A stretch of DNA of 64,000 nucleotides from SYFY01 sp031385325 (lineage in GTDB: Bacteria > Pseudomonadota > Gammaproteobacteria > Pseudomonadales > Azotimanducaceae), in contig JANNBJ010000168.1 in assembly GCA_031385325.1 (NCBI GenBank), positions 67,675 to 131,674 of the forward strand. The letters are read 5' to 3'. Positions 26,133 to 35,089 of this stretch are shown here, piece by piece. How positions within the stretch are numbered: position 1 is the stretch's first letter; each line of letters starts with the position of its first letter. A program made the position numbers and the translations under genes. Under the pieces are notes generated by a model. That model worked only from the letters and a program-made list of their open reading frames with translations, was not told where the DNA came from and searched no databases.

Positions 26133-28103
26133 TTGATTCGATTTGCCCTGGCACTGCTTCTGGCTGCGCTGGTGTATGCACCCCTCTTTGCGCCTGCTTT
26201 TGCAAACGCCGATCTCATCAAGGATCTTTCACGCAACGCCGAAATTCTCGATGTGCAGCTTTCACCAACCGGCGAATACCTTGGTGTCTTGCGCGAGGTT
26301 GACGACAAACGAACCGCAGTCTTTTTCAGTTTTCCTGCCATGAAGCCGTTGAGTGTCATGGAATTTCCAGGGCGCAACGAAGTGGGCCAGTTCTGGTGGG
26401 TCAACGACGAGCGCATTGTTGCCAGTGTCGTATTCGAGCGAGATCGTTTTGAAGAGGAGCTTGGTTGGGGCGAGCTGTACGGCATGAACGTCGACGGCAC
26501 CAGGGGAGAGCACCTGTTTGGAATACGTGCCAGCCAAGATGCCAAGGGCGGGCTTACCCAACGCAAAACCAGCGAGTACGGTTCCGCGCAGATCATCGAT
26601 CAGCTCTGGGATGATGAGAAGAACATTCTGATTTCGATCACCAACTGGAACGTGACGGGCGGCTATCGACGGGTCGTCGAGTACGCCAAGCTGAACGTCT
26701 ACTCGGGTCGCATCACCGCTCGGCAGATTGCGCCGGTGTCCGATGCCGAACTCGTCACCGACTCCACTGGTGAAGTTCGATTCGCGTTTTCCATCAGTGA
26801 TGAACAAGACCTGGTGATCCACTATCGCAACCCCGGGTCGGGTCGCTGGGAGGAGTTCTCCCGCACACCTTATGGGGAAAGTGGTGTCACGCCGGTGGCT
26901 ACGCATGAGGATGGTCGCATCTATGTCAGCGCGGAGCAGGACGGGAAAGCCAGTGGCATCTATCTGCTCGACCCAAAATCACAACAAAGAACACCGGTGT
27001 ATCAGCATGCTCGGGTCGACAGTTCACCGCGCATGGACTTTCGGAACAGGCCCTATGGGGTGCGGGTTGATGCGGGGCTTCCGGTATTCATCCCGATCGA
27101 TGAATCGCATCCAGTCAGCCAGCTGATCACCGCCCTGAAATCCACCTTTACTGATCGCTACGTGGGCGTCACCAGCACCACTCACGACTTCAAACGATCG
27201 ATCGTTGCTGTCATCGACGACAACCACACTCCCGAGTACTACCTGCACAACGCGGATACCAATCAGCTGCAACTGATGTTCGACACGCGTCCCTGGATCG
27301 ACGACAAGGCCCTGCCGACCACGCAGCCCATCAGCTTCACGACACGCGACGGGATACTCCTTGATGGTTATCTCTCACTCCCACCGGGGAGTGACGGCAA
27401 GAACATGCCCCTGGTCATCGTTCCTCATGGCGGGCCACACGGTCCACGCGACACCTGGGGGTTCAGTTGGGAGACGTTTATTCCTGCGTCCGGGTTCGCG
27501 ATGTTACAGGTGAACTACCGAGGGTCCGGCGGGTACGGTTCGGCGTTTGAAAAATCCGGCTTTCGCAAGTGGACCACGGACCTGCAGAACGATCTGACCG
27601 ACGGCGTGCAATGGGCCATCAAAGAAGGCATCGCAGACGCTGACCGTATCTGCATCGTTGGCTGGAGTTACGGCGGGTTCGCAGCCGTCATGAGTCTGGC
27701 GCGAGAACCTGACCTGTATCGGTGTTCCGTCGCCGGCGCCGGTGTTTACGACCAGGAAGAGCAGTATCAGAACGCCGATTTCGCTGATCAGACTCGTTGG
27801 GGGCGCCGATACATGGACAAAGTCATCGGCCCCAGTGCCGAAGACCGGGTCGCGGCCTCACCTATTACCTACATCGACAGGATCAAGACTCCACTGCTGC
27901 TCATTCATGGTGAGGAGGATGTACGGGTGCCGATCGAGCACAGCAGGAAGCTCATCAAGGCGATGATCAAGGCTGGTAGAACACCCCCCCGCCTCATCGA
28001 GCTGCCAAACGAAGGACACTCACCACGAAACGCTGCCAACGTCGAAAACTGGTATCGATCAACTATCGACTTTCTCAATCAGCACATTGGGAAAAAAGCC
28101 TGA
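26133..28103 (+). CDS. Exported S9 family serine peptidase
   Basis: A 656-residue prolyl-oligopeptidase-family enzyme. The start is a TTG at 26133 with AAAGG eight bases before it and gives a clear signal peptide (MIRFALALLLAALVYAPLFA, then ANADLI). An N-terminal beta-propeller-like region spans about residues 30-390, followed by an alpha/beta-hydrolase domain. The nucleophile Ser is in GWSYGGFA, the acid Asp in GEEDVRVP and the His in NEGHSPRN. It is likely a periplasmic dipeptidyl- or acylaminoacyl-type peptidase. Confidence 0.93.
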   Translation: MIRFALALLLAALVYAPLFAPAFANADLIKDLSRNAEILDVQLSPTGEYLGVLREVDDKRTAVFFSFPAMKPLSVMEFPGRNEVGQFWWVNDERIVASVVFERDRFEEELGWGELYGMNVDGTRGEHLFGIRASQDAKGGLTQRKTSEYGSAQIIDQLWDDEKNILISITNWNVTGGYRRVVEYAKLNVYSGRITARQIAPVSDAELVTDSTGEVRFAFSISDEQDLVIHYRNPGSGRWEEFSRTPYGESGVTPVATHEDGRIYVSAEQDGKASGIYLLDPKSQQRTPVYQHARVDSSPRMDFRNRPYGVRVDAGLPVFIPIDESHPVSQLITALKSTFTDRYVGVTSTTHDFKRSIVAVIDDNHTPEYYLHNADTNQLQLMFDTRPWIDDKALPTTQPISFTTRDGILLDGYLSLPPGSDGKNMPLVIVPHGGPHGPRDTWGFSWETFIPASGFAMLQVNYRGSGGYGSAFEKSGFRKWTTDLQNDLTDGVQWAIKEGIADADRICIVGWSYGGFAAVMSLAREPDLYRCSVAGAGVYDQEEQYQNADFADQTRWGRRYMDKVIGPSAEDRVAASPITYIDRIKTPLLLIHGEEDVRVPIEHSRKLIKAMIKAGRTPPRLIELPNEGHSPRNAANVENWYRSTIDFLNQHIGKKA

Positions 28104-28113
28104 ATCATTCGGT

Positions 28114-28135
28114 GTGAGCGACACAACTCGCTCAC
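28114..28135. terminator. Terminator-like hairpin between convergent genes
   Basis: GTGAGCGA and TCGCTCAC form a perfect 8-bp stem with a 6-base loop, just after the S9 peptidase stop and before the convergent TauE gene stop. There is no clear T-run. Confidence 0.5.
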
Positions 28136-28141
28136 TGCCCG

Positions 28142-28894
28142 CTACTTGATCATCGCGTTGACAAGAATCCACAGGCCTGCAGCCAACAGGATCGTGAAGG
28201 CGAATCGGCGTACGGCGGCATCCGACCACGGTGGTGGCAGATTGCGGCCAAACCAGGTACCCAGCAGCACCACGGGAATAGCGACTACAGCCTGCAGTAG
28301 CACGTCTTTGGTAAGACCACCGCTGAATCCTACCATCGCCGTTCGCAAACTCGTCGTGACGGCAAAGCAGGCAAGAAGCGTTGTGCGAATGACATCGAGC
28401 TGCAGCGGCTGGCGATAGACAAACCAGCCGAGCACCGGACCACTCGCAGCAAAAAGTCCGGCCAGCAGTCCACCTAACGATCCCGCAATGAACGTTGGCA
28501 GTGCTTTGGAGAGTGAAGTTCGTGGGCTCGGCCTAAGCATCATCGCCAGGGCGCCTGCAGTTATGAACCCTCCCAGCAGCAGCCCAAGCACGCGTTCAGC
28601 GTCACGATCCAGAACAGTCAGCAGCCACAAGCCGGGACCAATGGCGATGACCTGGCCCGCAACCAGCCATCCGAACAGCCCACGATGCAGATGTCCAACT
28701 CGTCCACGCAGGGAAAGAACGATGTTGACGAAGGCAATGATGCTGACGGCAGCCGCGACTTCAGAGATTCGGACCAGACCACTTGCGCCCATCACTGCGA
28801 TCATCAACAGGCCCATCGCAAAGCCTGTTATGGCCTGCACGTAACTGCCGACAAGCGCGCACACGAGAAACAAAGCCAGAGCGGGAAGGTCCAT
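28142..28894 (-). CDS. TauE/SafE family anion (sulfite/organosulfonate) exporter
   Basis: A 250-residue integral membrane protein with about eight helices in two related halves. The half signatures are GSYVQAITGFAMGLLMIAV near the N-terminus and LGGLLAGLFAASGPVLGWFV in the second half. The start at 28894 (MDLPALALFLVCALVGSYVQ) puts the first helix at the N-terminus; the longer frame adds 50 non-membrane residues. The transported anion is not identifiable. It is divergent from the SDR/aceK operon, with 72 bp between them. Confidence 0.9.
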   Translation of the reverse strand: MDLPALALFLVCALVGSYVQAITGFAMGLLMIAVMGASGLVRISEVAAAVSIIAFVNIVLSLRGRVGHLHRGLFGWLVAGQVIAIGPGLWLLTVLDRDAERVLGLLLGGFITAGALAMMLRPSPRTSLSKALPTFIAGSLGGLLAGLFAASGPVLGWFVYRQPLQLDVIRTTLLACFAVTTSLRTAMVGFSGGLTKDVLLQAVVAIPVVLLGTWFGRNLPPPWSDAAVRRFAFTILLAAGLWILVNAMIK

Positions 28895-28951
28895 GCGCAC
28901 GGAGTATAGAAGAGTGCACCACGTCGCAGCCATTTCCCAGATCAGTTGCAG

Positions 28952-28960
28952 TGATATAGT
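28952..28960 (+). promoter_or_regulatory. Extended -10 promoter for the SDR-aceK operon
   Basis: TGATATAGT is a near-consensus extended -10 (TGnTATAGT) ending six bases before the SDR ATG. The transcript would start at or next to the A of the start codon, giving a leaderless mRNA. Confidence 0.5.
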
Positions 28961-28966
28961 GCCGGC

Positions 28967-29743
28967 ATGAACCTGGAATTGAACGGCCACACCGCCATCG
29001 TTACCGGTAGCCATCGTGGCACCGGTCTCATCATCGCTCGCCACTTGTTACGCGAGGGGGCAACCGTTCTCGTGCATGGATTCACCACAGATCAGGCACA
29101 CGCAGCGGTTATCGAGTTAGGTGGCGGAATCGCAGTGGCTGGCGACATCTGTACCGACGCCGGTGCTCAGACGCTTATCGACGCCTGCCTTGACCATCAC
29201 GTGGACATCCTCGTGAACAACTACGGCACTGCCGACGCCGGTACCTGGCAGAAGAGTGACAGCGCCGCCTGGATAGATGCCTACGAAAAAAACGTCCTCA
29301 GCGCCCAGCGGTTGATTCGTGGTTTGCTGCCAGCAATGAAAGCGCGTGGTTGGGGCCGGATTCTGAATCTTGGAACGATCGGCTCGACACGGCCGAACGC
29401 AATCATGCCGCATTACTACGCCGCCAAGGGGGCCCTCGCCGCCATGACGGTCAGCCTGGCGCGTGAAGTTGCCGGCACCGGCATTCGGGTCAACCTGGTG
29501 TCCCCCGGCCTGATCCTCACACCTGAAGTCGAAGCCGCTCATCTCGAACGCGGTCGACGCAAGGGCTGGGGTACCACATGGGCTGAAATCGAACCCCATG
29601 TCGCCGCTGACATCCCCATCGGCCGAATCGTGCGGCGCGAAGAAGTTGCCGATCTCGTCGTCTTTCTGGCCAGTCGACTGGCTGATGCGATTCATGGTCA
29701 GAATTTTCGCATCGATGGCGGCGCGGTCAGCATCGTCTCCTGA
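28967..29743 (+). CDS. Short-chain dehydrogenase/reductase
   Basis: A 258-residue SDR. The cofactor motif is VTGSHRGTG near residue 13, a variant with His-Arg suited to NADPH. NNYGTADAG replaces the usual NNAG, and the catalytic residues are in NLGTIGS and YYAAKGAL. The C-terminus HGQNFRIDGGAVSIV is typical. It is the first gene of a run with a small membrane protein (13 bp downstream), aceK and a HAD phosphatase. The substrate is unknown. Confidence 0.88.
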   Translation: MNLELNGHTAIVTGSHRGTGLIIARHLLREGATVLVHGFTTDQAHAAVIELGGGIAVAGDICTDAGAQTLIDACLDHHVDILVNNYGTADAGTWQKSDSAAWIDAYEKNVLSAQRLIRGLLPAMKARGWGRILNLGTIGSTRPNAIMPHYYAAKGALAAMTVSLAREVAGTGIRVNLVSPGLILTPEVEAAHLERGRRKGWGTTWAEIEPHVAADIPIGRIVRREEVADLVVFLASRLADAIHGQNFRIDGGAVSIVS

Positions 29744-29756
29744 TCGTATCAATGAC

Positions 29757-30128
29757 ATGAAAGACACCTTTCAGACAAGCCGGTCCACACTGCTGCGGGG
29801 GGTCGGTCTGACCTTCATTCTCGGCAGCAGTCTGATCTTCGATAGCCACTCAGACACGCCGCTGCACGACCTTTGGTTGCCATTGGTCATGGCCATCGGC
29901 GCGATACTCGCATTGCAGAACGTTCTGGCTGTTGCGCTGGGAACGGCGGCGCTGGCGGGCATTCATACCAACTTCCAGTCAGCCGACTGGGTTACGGCAC
30001 AAGCCTATCCACTGCTCGCACTGCTCGGCACTTTGACGATCGTCGTCATCCTGGTGCAGCGTTTTCGCAAGCGGATCCTCACCACCCGCAGCGAGCGCGA
30101 GTTACGGCGTCGCGAGCAGAAATCGTGA
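29757..30128 (+). CDS. Small membrane protein upstream of aceK
   Basis: A 123-residue protein with about four hydrophobic segments (for example VGLTFILGSSLIF, LWLPLVMAIGAILALQNVLA and AYPLLALLGTLTIVVILVQ) and a strongly basic C-terminal tail. I recognise no family. The stop overlaps the aceK GTG start by four bases, so its translation is probably coupled to aceK. It begins 13 bp after the SDR stop. Confidence 0.75.
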   Translation: MKDTFQTSRSTLLRGVGLTFILGSSLIFDSHSDTPLHDLWLPLVMAIGAILALQNVLAVALGTAALAGIHTNFQSADWVTAQAYPLLALLGTLTIVVILVQRFRKRILTTRSERELRRREQKS

Positions 30129-31837
30129 ATGCTGGCAGCCCACAGGACCTCGCCAGTTTGATACTGACGGGTTTCCGAACCTATCGAAACGAGTTCGGTG
30201 AAATCACAGCTGCCGCCAAGACCCGGTTTGAAACGGCGGACTGGCCTGCAGTGCTGGCAGCCAGCAAGATCAGGCTCGATCTGTATCGCGAGTATCTGCG
30301 TCCAGTGGTAACGCAGTTGAAACCCATCGAGATCGATCGAACACGCTGGCAATCCATCCGCGCGGCCTATCACGAATTGTCCCGCGATGAGTGGGACGCA
30401 GAACTCGCCGAGACTTTCTACAACTCCATTCATCGCGCCATGACCAGCGATCAGGCGGTTGATGACACGCAGATGTTTGTGACCACCGCGCTGCCGGTTG
30501 AGCGCCCGCTCGGTCGCGACGCAATCGTGCGCAAATTCACGCCCGAGAACAGTGTGTTCGACATGGTCAAGAACATCCTGCATGCCTTTGACTTTTCGCT
30601 GCCGTGGCGCCATCTCGACCAGGACGTTACCAACATCCTGCGTTCGCTTGCCGAAGAACGGCCGGAAATCCGGTCATCACGTACGCTGACCGTTGAAATA
30701 CTGACGTCAGTATTTTTTCGTAACAAGGGTGCCTACCTGATCGGCAAGCTGGTCTATGAGGATCGTGTATGGCCGGTTGCACTGCCGGTGCTCAATGACA
30801 ATGGAAAACTGTACGTCGATACGCTCATCTGCGACGAAGATGAGTTTTCAATCATGTTTTCGTTCACCCGTGCTTATTTCATGGTGGCGACGACCCGGCC
30901 TCGCGCGCTCATCAATTTCCTGCATGAGTTGTTGCCGAACAAGAAAATCTCCGAGCTGTATGCCGCAGTCGGTCTGTACAAACACGGCAAGACCGAATTT
31001 TATCGCGGCTTCCTCGAGCATCTGGCAGATTCGCACGATCAGTTTGTCATTGCCCCAGGCATCAAGGGGATGGTGATGAGTGTGTTCCTGCTGCCGTCCT
31101 ACCAGACCGTATTCAAGATCATCAAAGACCGCTTCCCTGCACAGAAAAACACCACAGCCGCAGAAGTTCGGGTCAAGTACACCATGGTGAAATCCCATGA
31201 CCGTGTTGGTCGGATGGCAGACACCCAGGAGTTTCAGAACATCTCGTTTCCGCGAGCACGTTTTTCCGAAGCCCTGCTCACCGAGTTACAAGCTGTCGCG
31301 GCAAATTCCATGGTGTTGACGGATGAGCTGGTCATCATCAGGCACCTGTATACGGAACGGCAGATGATTCCACTCAACATCTATGTCGAGCAGGCCAGCG
31401 AAACAGAACTGAAAGGCGCACTGGACGAATACGGGAACGCCATCAAGCAACTCGCAGGCGCAAATATTTTTCCTGGTGACATGCTGCTCAAAAACTTCGG
31501 TGTCACACGCCACGGGCGGGTGGTGTTCTATGACTATGACGAAATCTGCTACCTCACCGAAGTGAATTTCCGGCGCATTCCCGAGCCTCGTAACGAAGAT
31601 GAGGCCATGTCATCTGATGCCTGGTACTCAACCGCGCCGAATGACGTGTTTCCGGAAGAGTTTCGCAGATTCCTGTTCGGCAAACCCAGGGTCAAGGCTC
31701 TATTTACCCAGATGCATGGTGAACTCTTCACACCGGAGTACTGGCGGGGGTTGCAGGACGCCATCAACGACGGACATGTCCTCGACGTTTTCCCCTACCG
31801 GCGCAAGAAGCGATTTGCGCAGCTGGAGTCCGATTGA
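30125..31837 (+). CDS. aceK: Isocitrate dehydrogenase kinase/phosphatase
   Basis: A 570-residue bifunctional cytosolic enzyme that inactivates isocitrate dehydrogenase by phosphorylation, diverting isocitrate into the glyoxylate shunt on acetate or fatty acids, and reactivates it by dephosphorylation. The GTG at 30125 gives the normal length (about 570-580). The kinase ATP loop is IAPGIKGMVMSVF near residue 312. The catalytic region is FPGDMLLKNFGVTRHGRVVF followed by YDYDEICYL. It overlaps both neighbours by four bases (GTGA before, TTGA after). It usually sits with aceA/aceB, which are absent here. Confidence 0.97.
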   Translation: MNAGSPQDLASLILTGFRTYRNEFGEITAAAKTRFETADWPAVLAASKIRLDLYREYLRPVVTQLKPIEIDRTRWQSIRAAYHELSRDEWDAELAETFYNSIHRAMTSDQAVDDTQMFVTTALPVERPLGRDAIVRKFTPENSVFDMVKNILHAFDFSLPWRHLDQDVTNILRSLAEERPEIRSSRTLTVEILTSVFFRNKGAYLIGKLVYEDRVWPVALPVLNDNGKLYVDTLICDEDEFSIMFSFTRAYFMVATTRPRALINFLHELLPNKKISELYAAVGLYKHGKTEFYRGFLEHLADSHDQFVIAPGIKGMVMSVFLLPSYQTVFKIIKDRFPAQKNTTAAEVRVKYTMVKSHDRVGRMADTQEFQNISFPRARFSEALLTELQAVAANSMVLTDELVIIRHLYTERQMIPLNIYVEQASETELKGALDEYGNAIKQLAGANIFPGDMLLKNFGVTRHGRVVFYDYDEICYLTEVNFRRIPEPRNEDEAMSSDAWYSTAPNDVFPEEFRRFLFGKPRVKALFTQMHGELFTPEYWRGLQDAINDGHVLDVFPYRRKKRFAQLESD

Positions 31838-32478
31838 CTTCCCGCCCCTCCGCCATCCTGTTTGATTTCGACGGCACGCTGGCACCCAACCTCGATCTTC
31901 CGGACATGCGGCGCCAGGTGATTGAACTGACCCGAAACAACGCGGTTCCTGATGTTGTGTGGCAGGGCTGTTATATCGTCGAGATCATCGATGCCGCCCG
32001 TGAACACCTTGCGCAGCGGGACAACCGACAGGCAGATCTCTACTTCCAGCGCGGCCACCAGTTGATCACTGAGATCGAAATGTCTGCGGCGCGGGCGACC
32101 CACGTTTTTGCATGGACTCGTGACGTGCTTGAGCGTGCGCGATTTCGAGGTATCCGCACGGCGATAGTCACCCGCAATTGCGAAGCGGCCGTCAGAGAGA
32201 CTTTCCCTGACCTTGATAACTACGTCGATCTGTTACTGGCTCGGGACAACGTGACTCACCTCAAGCCGGACCCACGACATTTCTCAGTTGCGCTCGAGCG
32301 GCTGGAGCAGCCGGCGGTAGCCACCTGCATCGTCAGCGACGGCGCGATGGACATGCGCACCGGGCGACTGCTCGGCCTGCAGTGCATTGGCGTCTTGACC
32401 GGGAGCAACACCTACGATCAACTGATCGAGGCCGGTGCTCATCACATCCTGCCGGACGCGAGCGCGCTCGCTTTCTGA
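31834..32478 (+). CDS. HAD-family phosphatase (phosphoglycolate phosphatase-like)
   Basis: A 214-residue HAD hydrolase. Motif I is FDFDGTLAP near residue 10, motif II is IVTRNCE, the motif III Lys is in HLKPDPRH, and motif IV is VSDGAMDMRTG. The helical cap lies between motifs I and II, as in Gph-like enzymes. The TTG start overlaps the aceK stop (TTGA), so it is the last gene of the aceK operon. The substrate is unknown; small C2-C3 phosphates are the usual ones. Confidence 0.9.
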   Translation: MTSRPSAILFDFDGTLAPNLDLPDMRRQVIELTRNNAVPDVVWQGCYIVEIIDAAREHLAQRDNRQADLYFQRGHQLITEIEMSAARATHVFAWTRDVLERARFRGIRTAIVTRNCEAAVRETFPDLDNYVDLLLARDNVTHLKPDPRHFSVALERLEQPAVATCIVSDGAMDMRTGRLLGLQCIGVLTGSNTYDQLIEAGAHHILPDASALAF

Positions 32479-32527
32479 CGCCAGTATTGCCGCTCTCGGA
32501 TGGCAAGCCGCGTGATGATTGAAGATC

Positions 32528-32875
32528 TCAGGCGGGATTCATGTAGTCACGGTAGTAAGTGAGTTTGCCGTCCCGCACCTTGTAGAGCCCGCATCCATGG
32601 ATTTCTCCACCAGGTGTGACGGCAATCCACTGCGCCCAGGCCACGTCGCCAGCGCCTGCAACCTCCAGAACACGGAAGTGTGTTTTCCGGTCACCCATTT
32701 CACCCACCATCTTCGCCATGAAGCCGCGAATCGCTTCGATACCTTCAAAAGTACCGAAGAACGGATCGACCAGCGTCGCGTCGTTAGCGAACAGATCAGG
32801 CAGCCTTGTGTAATCACCGCCGTCCTGCACACGCCAGAAATTTTCGATCGTCTCCTGCGCATTCATCACTGCCAT
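32528..32875 (-). CDS. SnoaL/NTF2-like protein
   Basis: A 115-residue cone-shaped NTF2-fold protein of the kind found as small-molecule isomerases or binding proteins. Typical features are FWRVQDGGDYTRLPDLFAND, ATLVDPFFGTFEGIEAIRGF, and the final YKVRDGKLTYYRDYM. AAGGAGAG immediately precedes the ATG at 32875 and lies at a better distance from the ATG at 32866 (MNAQETIENF), so the true start may be the latter. It follows the ThuA-like gene after 22 bp on the same strand. Confidence 0.82.
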   Translation of the reverse strand: MAVMNAQETIENFWRVQDGGDYTRLPDLFANDATLVDPFFGTFEGIEAIRGFMAKMVGEMGDRKTHFRVLEVAGAGDVAWAQWIAVTPGGEIHGCGLYKVRDGKLTYYRDYMNPA

Positions 32876-32897
32876 CTCTCCTTGCCGCGTACGGCTT

Positions 32898-33635
32898 TCA
32901 GTTTTCGGTTTTGACAAACCAGTTCGTCGGCGCATTCGGGCTTGAGCGTGTTTCCACCGGATGAACGACTGGGGTATGCGCCCATCGCACCGCATTGGCG
33001 AGCACCAGACCGATATCTGCCCGGTGGTAGATCGGATAGGTTTCATGACCCGGGCTGAAATAGAAAACACGTCCTTTCCCACGATTGAAGCAACAGCCAC
33101 TTCTGAACACTTCGCCGCCAGAAAAGTTGCTGATGAACACCAGATCATCCGGCGCGGGTATGTCGAAGTACTCGCCATACATCTCATGCAATGGCAATAC
33201 CAGCGGCTGTGGAACACCTACTGCAATCGGGTGCGCCGGCGCGACCGTCCAGATCACCTCACGATCTTCTGCCTCACGCCACCGCAGATTGCAGGTCGTT
33301 CCCATCAAGGCCCGAAAGATCTTCGACAGGTGCCCGCTATGCAGCACGATCAAACCCATGCCTTGCAACACCCGCGCCTGTACGCGCGCGACGACAGCAT
33401 CTTCAACCAGGTGATGCGCAAGGTGGCCCCACCAGATCAACACGTCGGTACTGTTCAGAACGTTATCGGTGAGCCCGTGCTCGGGTGCCGACAGCGTCGC
33501 CGTACGCACACTGAAATCAGGCTGGAGTTTCAGCAGATCGGCAATTGCGCCATGGATGCCTTGCGGGTAGATCGCGCGCACCGCTTCATTGCGCTGCTCA
33601 TGCAGGCCTTCATTCCATATCGTGACGTTGGGCAT
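32898..33635 (-). CDS. ThuA-domain protein (trehalose-utilisation type)
   Basis: A 245-residue protein of the ThuA family, a class I glutamine amidotransferase-like fold. The start is MPNVTIWNEGLHEQRNE, followed by a conserved IWWGHLAHH segment and LIVLHSGHLSKIF. FYFSPGHETYPIYH near residue 195 is the hallmark C-terminal motif. Family members near sugar catabolism genes are thought to act on oligosaccharides, but the reaction is unproven. It forms a two-gene unit with the SnoaL-like protein. Confidence 0.9.
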   Translation of the reverse strand: MPNVTIWNEGLHEQRNEAVRAIYPQGIHGAIADLLKLQPDFSVRTATLSAPEHGLTDNVLNSTDVLIWWGHLAHHLVEDAVVARVQARVLQGMGLIVLHSGHLSKIFRALMGTTCNLRWREAEDREVIWTVAPAHPIAVGVPQPLVLPLHEMYGEYFDIPAPDDLVFISNFSGGEVFRSGCCFNRGKGRVFYFSPGHETYPIYHRADIGLVLANAVRWAHTPVVHPVETRSSPNAPTNWFVKTEN

Positions 33636-33850
33636 CTTGGCTTCACCAATGATTGGCTGACCAGTCTAATGACTTCGCGCGGCGCGCTCTATGCAACTTC
33701 GAAAGACCACATCTTGCGCAACAGATCCAACAAGACACTCATCGCATGATCCTCCATGTGGAAAATATGTGGTTTCCAGCGAACATCGACTTTGCGATCG
33801 ACAATTTCTGAATGATCCGGGCTAGAATCCTCGACGTTGAGTAGCAGGGG

Positions 33851-34150
33851 ATGTGCATGCTCAGGCCTACAGTTGCGAGAAACGCTATCGGTCCGTTGCT
33901 GGATCAGTTGATCTACCAGCTGGAACATGAAGGCAGCGCTACACAGTGCGCTTACTTCAATCGCATTCGGCGCTCGCTGAATGGAGCGCACGACGACTTC
34001 GAGCTCATCAATCCCATCCAGGCGCTCTCGACAACCCCCGCTGTCGGCTTTGCTTTTTCCCAGGACGCCGATGTGCTGATCGTAAGGATTCTCGAAAAAA
34101 CTGCCGAACTCTCTGCGCAGTTCACTTATCAGACAGGCCCGACACACTGA
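33851..34150 (+). CDS. Conserved hypothetical protein upstream of MOSC gene
   Basis: A 99-residue soluble protein containing PLLDQLIYQLEHEGSATQCA and FAFSQDADVLIVRILEKTAE. AGGGG precedes two possible ATGs, at 33851 and 33857; the second has the better spacing. The stop is one base before the MOSC gene start, so the two are cotranscribed. I recognise no family. It contains no Cys pair or metal motif that would tie it directly to molybdenum cofactor chemistry. Confidence 0.6.
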   Translation: MCMLRPTVARNAIGPLLDQLIYQLEHEGSATQCAYFNRIRRSLNGAHDDFELINPIQALSTTPAVGFAFSQDADVLIVRILEKTAELSAQFTYQTGPTH

Positions 34151-34151
34151 C

Positions 34152-35003
34152 ATGCAGGTCCGCTCGCTCTATCGCTATCCCGTGAAGAGCATGGCGGGTG
34201 AAGCGCTCGAACGCGCCAGCCTGGGCATCAATGGTCTCCCTGGTGATCGCGCCTGGGCAGTTCAGGATCTGACCCGAGGTGGCATCCGCGGTGCCAAGCG
34301 GTTTGCACAACTCATGCAGTGCCAGGCCCGTTTCATTCGTGAGCCAACCCAGGACGAGCGATCGCCACCCGTGCAGATCGTGTCGCCGTCTGGCCGACGC
34401 ATCGACAGTGACGATGCACAGATTCACGACGTTCTCACGCAAGCCGTCGGTTCACCGGTAAGGCTCTGGCCGTTACTGGATGCAACCGAGCTTGCACACT
34501 ATCGACGGGGCGCTTCAGAGCCCGGTGTGACCATGGAAGCTTCGATGCGGGAAGTGTTTGCGCGCACCGCCGATGAAGCGTTACCGGATCTCAGCCGATT
34601 TCCGCAGGAGCTTTTTACCTACGAATCACCACCCGGCACTTACTTCGATGCATACCCGCTCCTGATCATTACCACAGCAACGCTCGCGGCGCTTGCAGCT
34701 GCAAGGCCAGAAAGCAGTTTTGATGTTCGCCGCTTTCGCCCGAATATCGTGCTTGATGTGGATACTCAGGGATATCCTGAAAATGCGTGGGAAGGACGGC
34801 AGGCGCGTTTGGGTGGCGCAACGATCTCCATGGCAATCGTTTGTCCACGATGTGTGATGACTACCCATGCATTCGCAGATCTGCCCAAGGATCCACGGAT
34901 CATGCGCACCTTGGTGCAGGCAAATGGCGGCAACGCTGGAATCTATGCGAAGGTGCTCACTGCAGGAACGGTAAGGACCGGGGATACTCTCGAATGGCTG
35001 TGA
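34152..35003 (+). CDS. MOSC-domain protein (molybdenum cofactor-related, YcbX/mARC-like)
   Basis: A 283-residue protein with an N-terminal MOSC_N beta-barrel (MQVRSLYRYPVKSMAGEALE) and a C-terminal MOSC domain. FDVRRFRPNIVLDVD near residue 197 and the conserved Cys in IVCPRCVMTTHA near residue 236 are the expected Moco-sulfur/Mo-ligand features. Related proteins (YcbX, mARC) reduce N-hydroxylated compounds using a ferredoxin-like partner. This protein lacks the C-terminal 2Fe-2S domain of YcbX. Confidence 0.92.
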   Translation: MQVRSLYRYPVKSMAGEALERASLGINGLPGDRAWAVQDLTRGGIRGAKRFAQLMQCQARFIREPTQDERSPPVQIVSPSGRRIDSDDAQIHDVLTQAVGSPVRLWPLLDATELAHYRRGASEPGVTMEASMREVFARTADEALPDLSRFPQELFTYESPPGTYFDAYPLLIITTATLAALAAARPESSFDVRRFRPNIVLDVDTQGYPENAWEGRQARLGGATISMAIVCPRCVMTTHAFADLPKDPRIMRTLVQANGGNAGIYAKVLTAGTVRTGDTLEWL

Positions 35004-35028
35004 CGATCTCGACCTGCAGACTCACTGT

Positions 35029-35068
35029 GGCAGGCCAAGAGCGGCAGGCTCAAAGAGAGGCAGGCTCA
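35029..35068. repeat. Three short GGCAGGC repeats between convergent genes
   Basis: GGCAGGC occurs at 35029, 35043 and 35059. The last two share GGCAGGCTCA, and the middle one makes a small GAGC/GCTC hairpin. They lie in the 86-bp gap between the MOSC and acyl-CoA dehydrogenase genes. Probably minor slippage or terminator material. Confidence 0.35.
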
Positions 35069-35089
35069 TACCCGCCCCCCTTCCTGCAA

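Noticed and set aside
33689..34153. 154-codon minus-strand frame opposite the small gene upstream of the MOSC gene
   Set aside because: The plus-strand frame has a ribosome site and is packed against the MOSC gene; the minus frame has neither.
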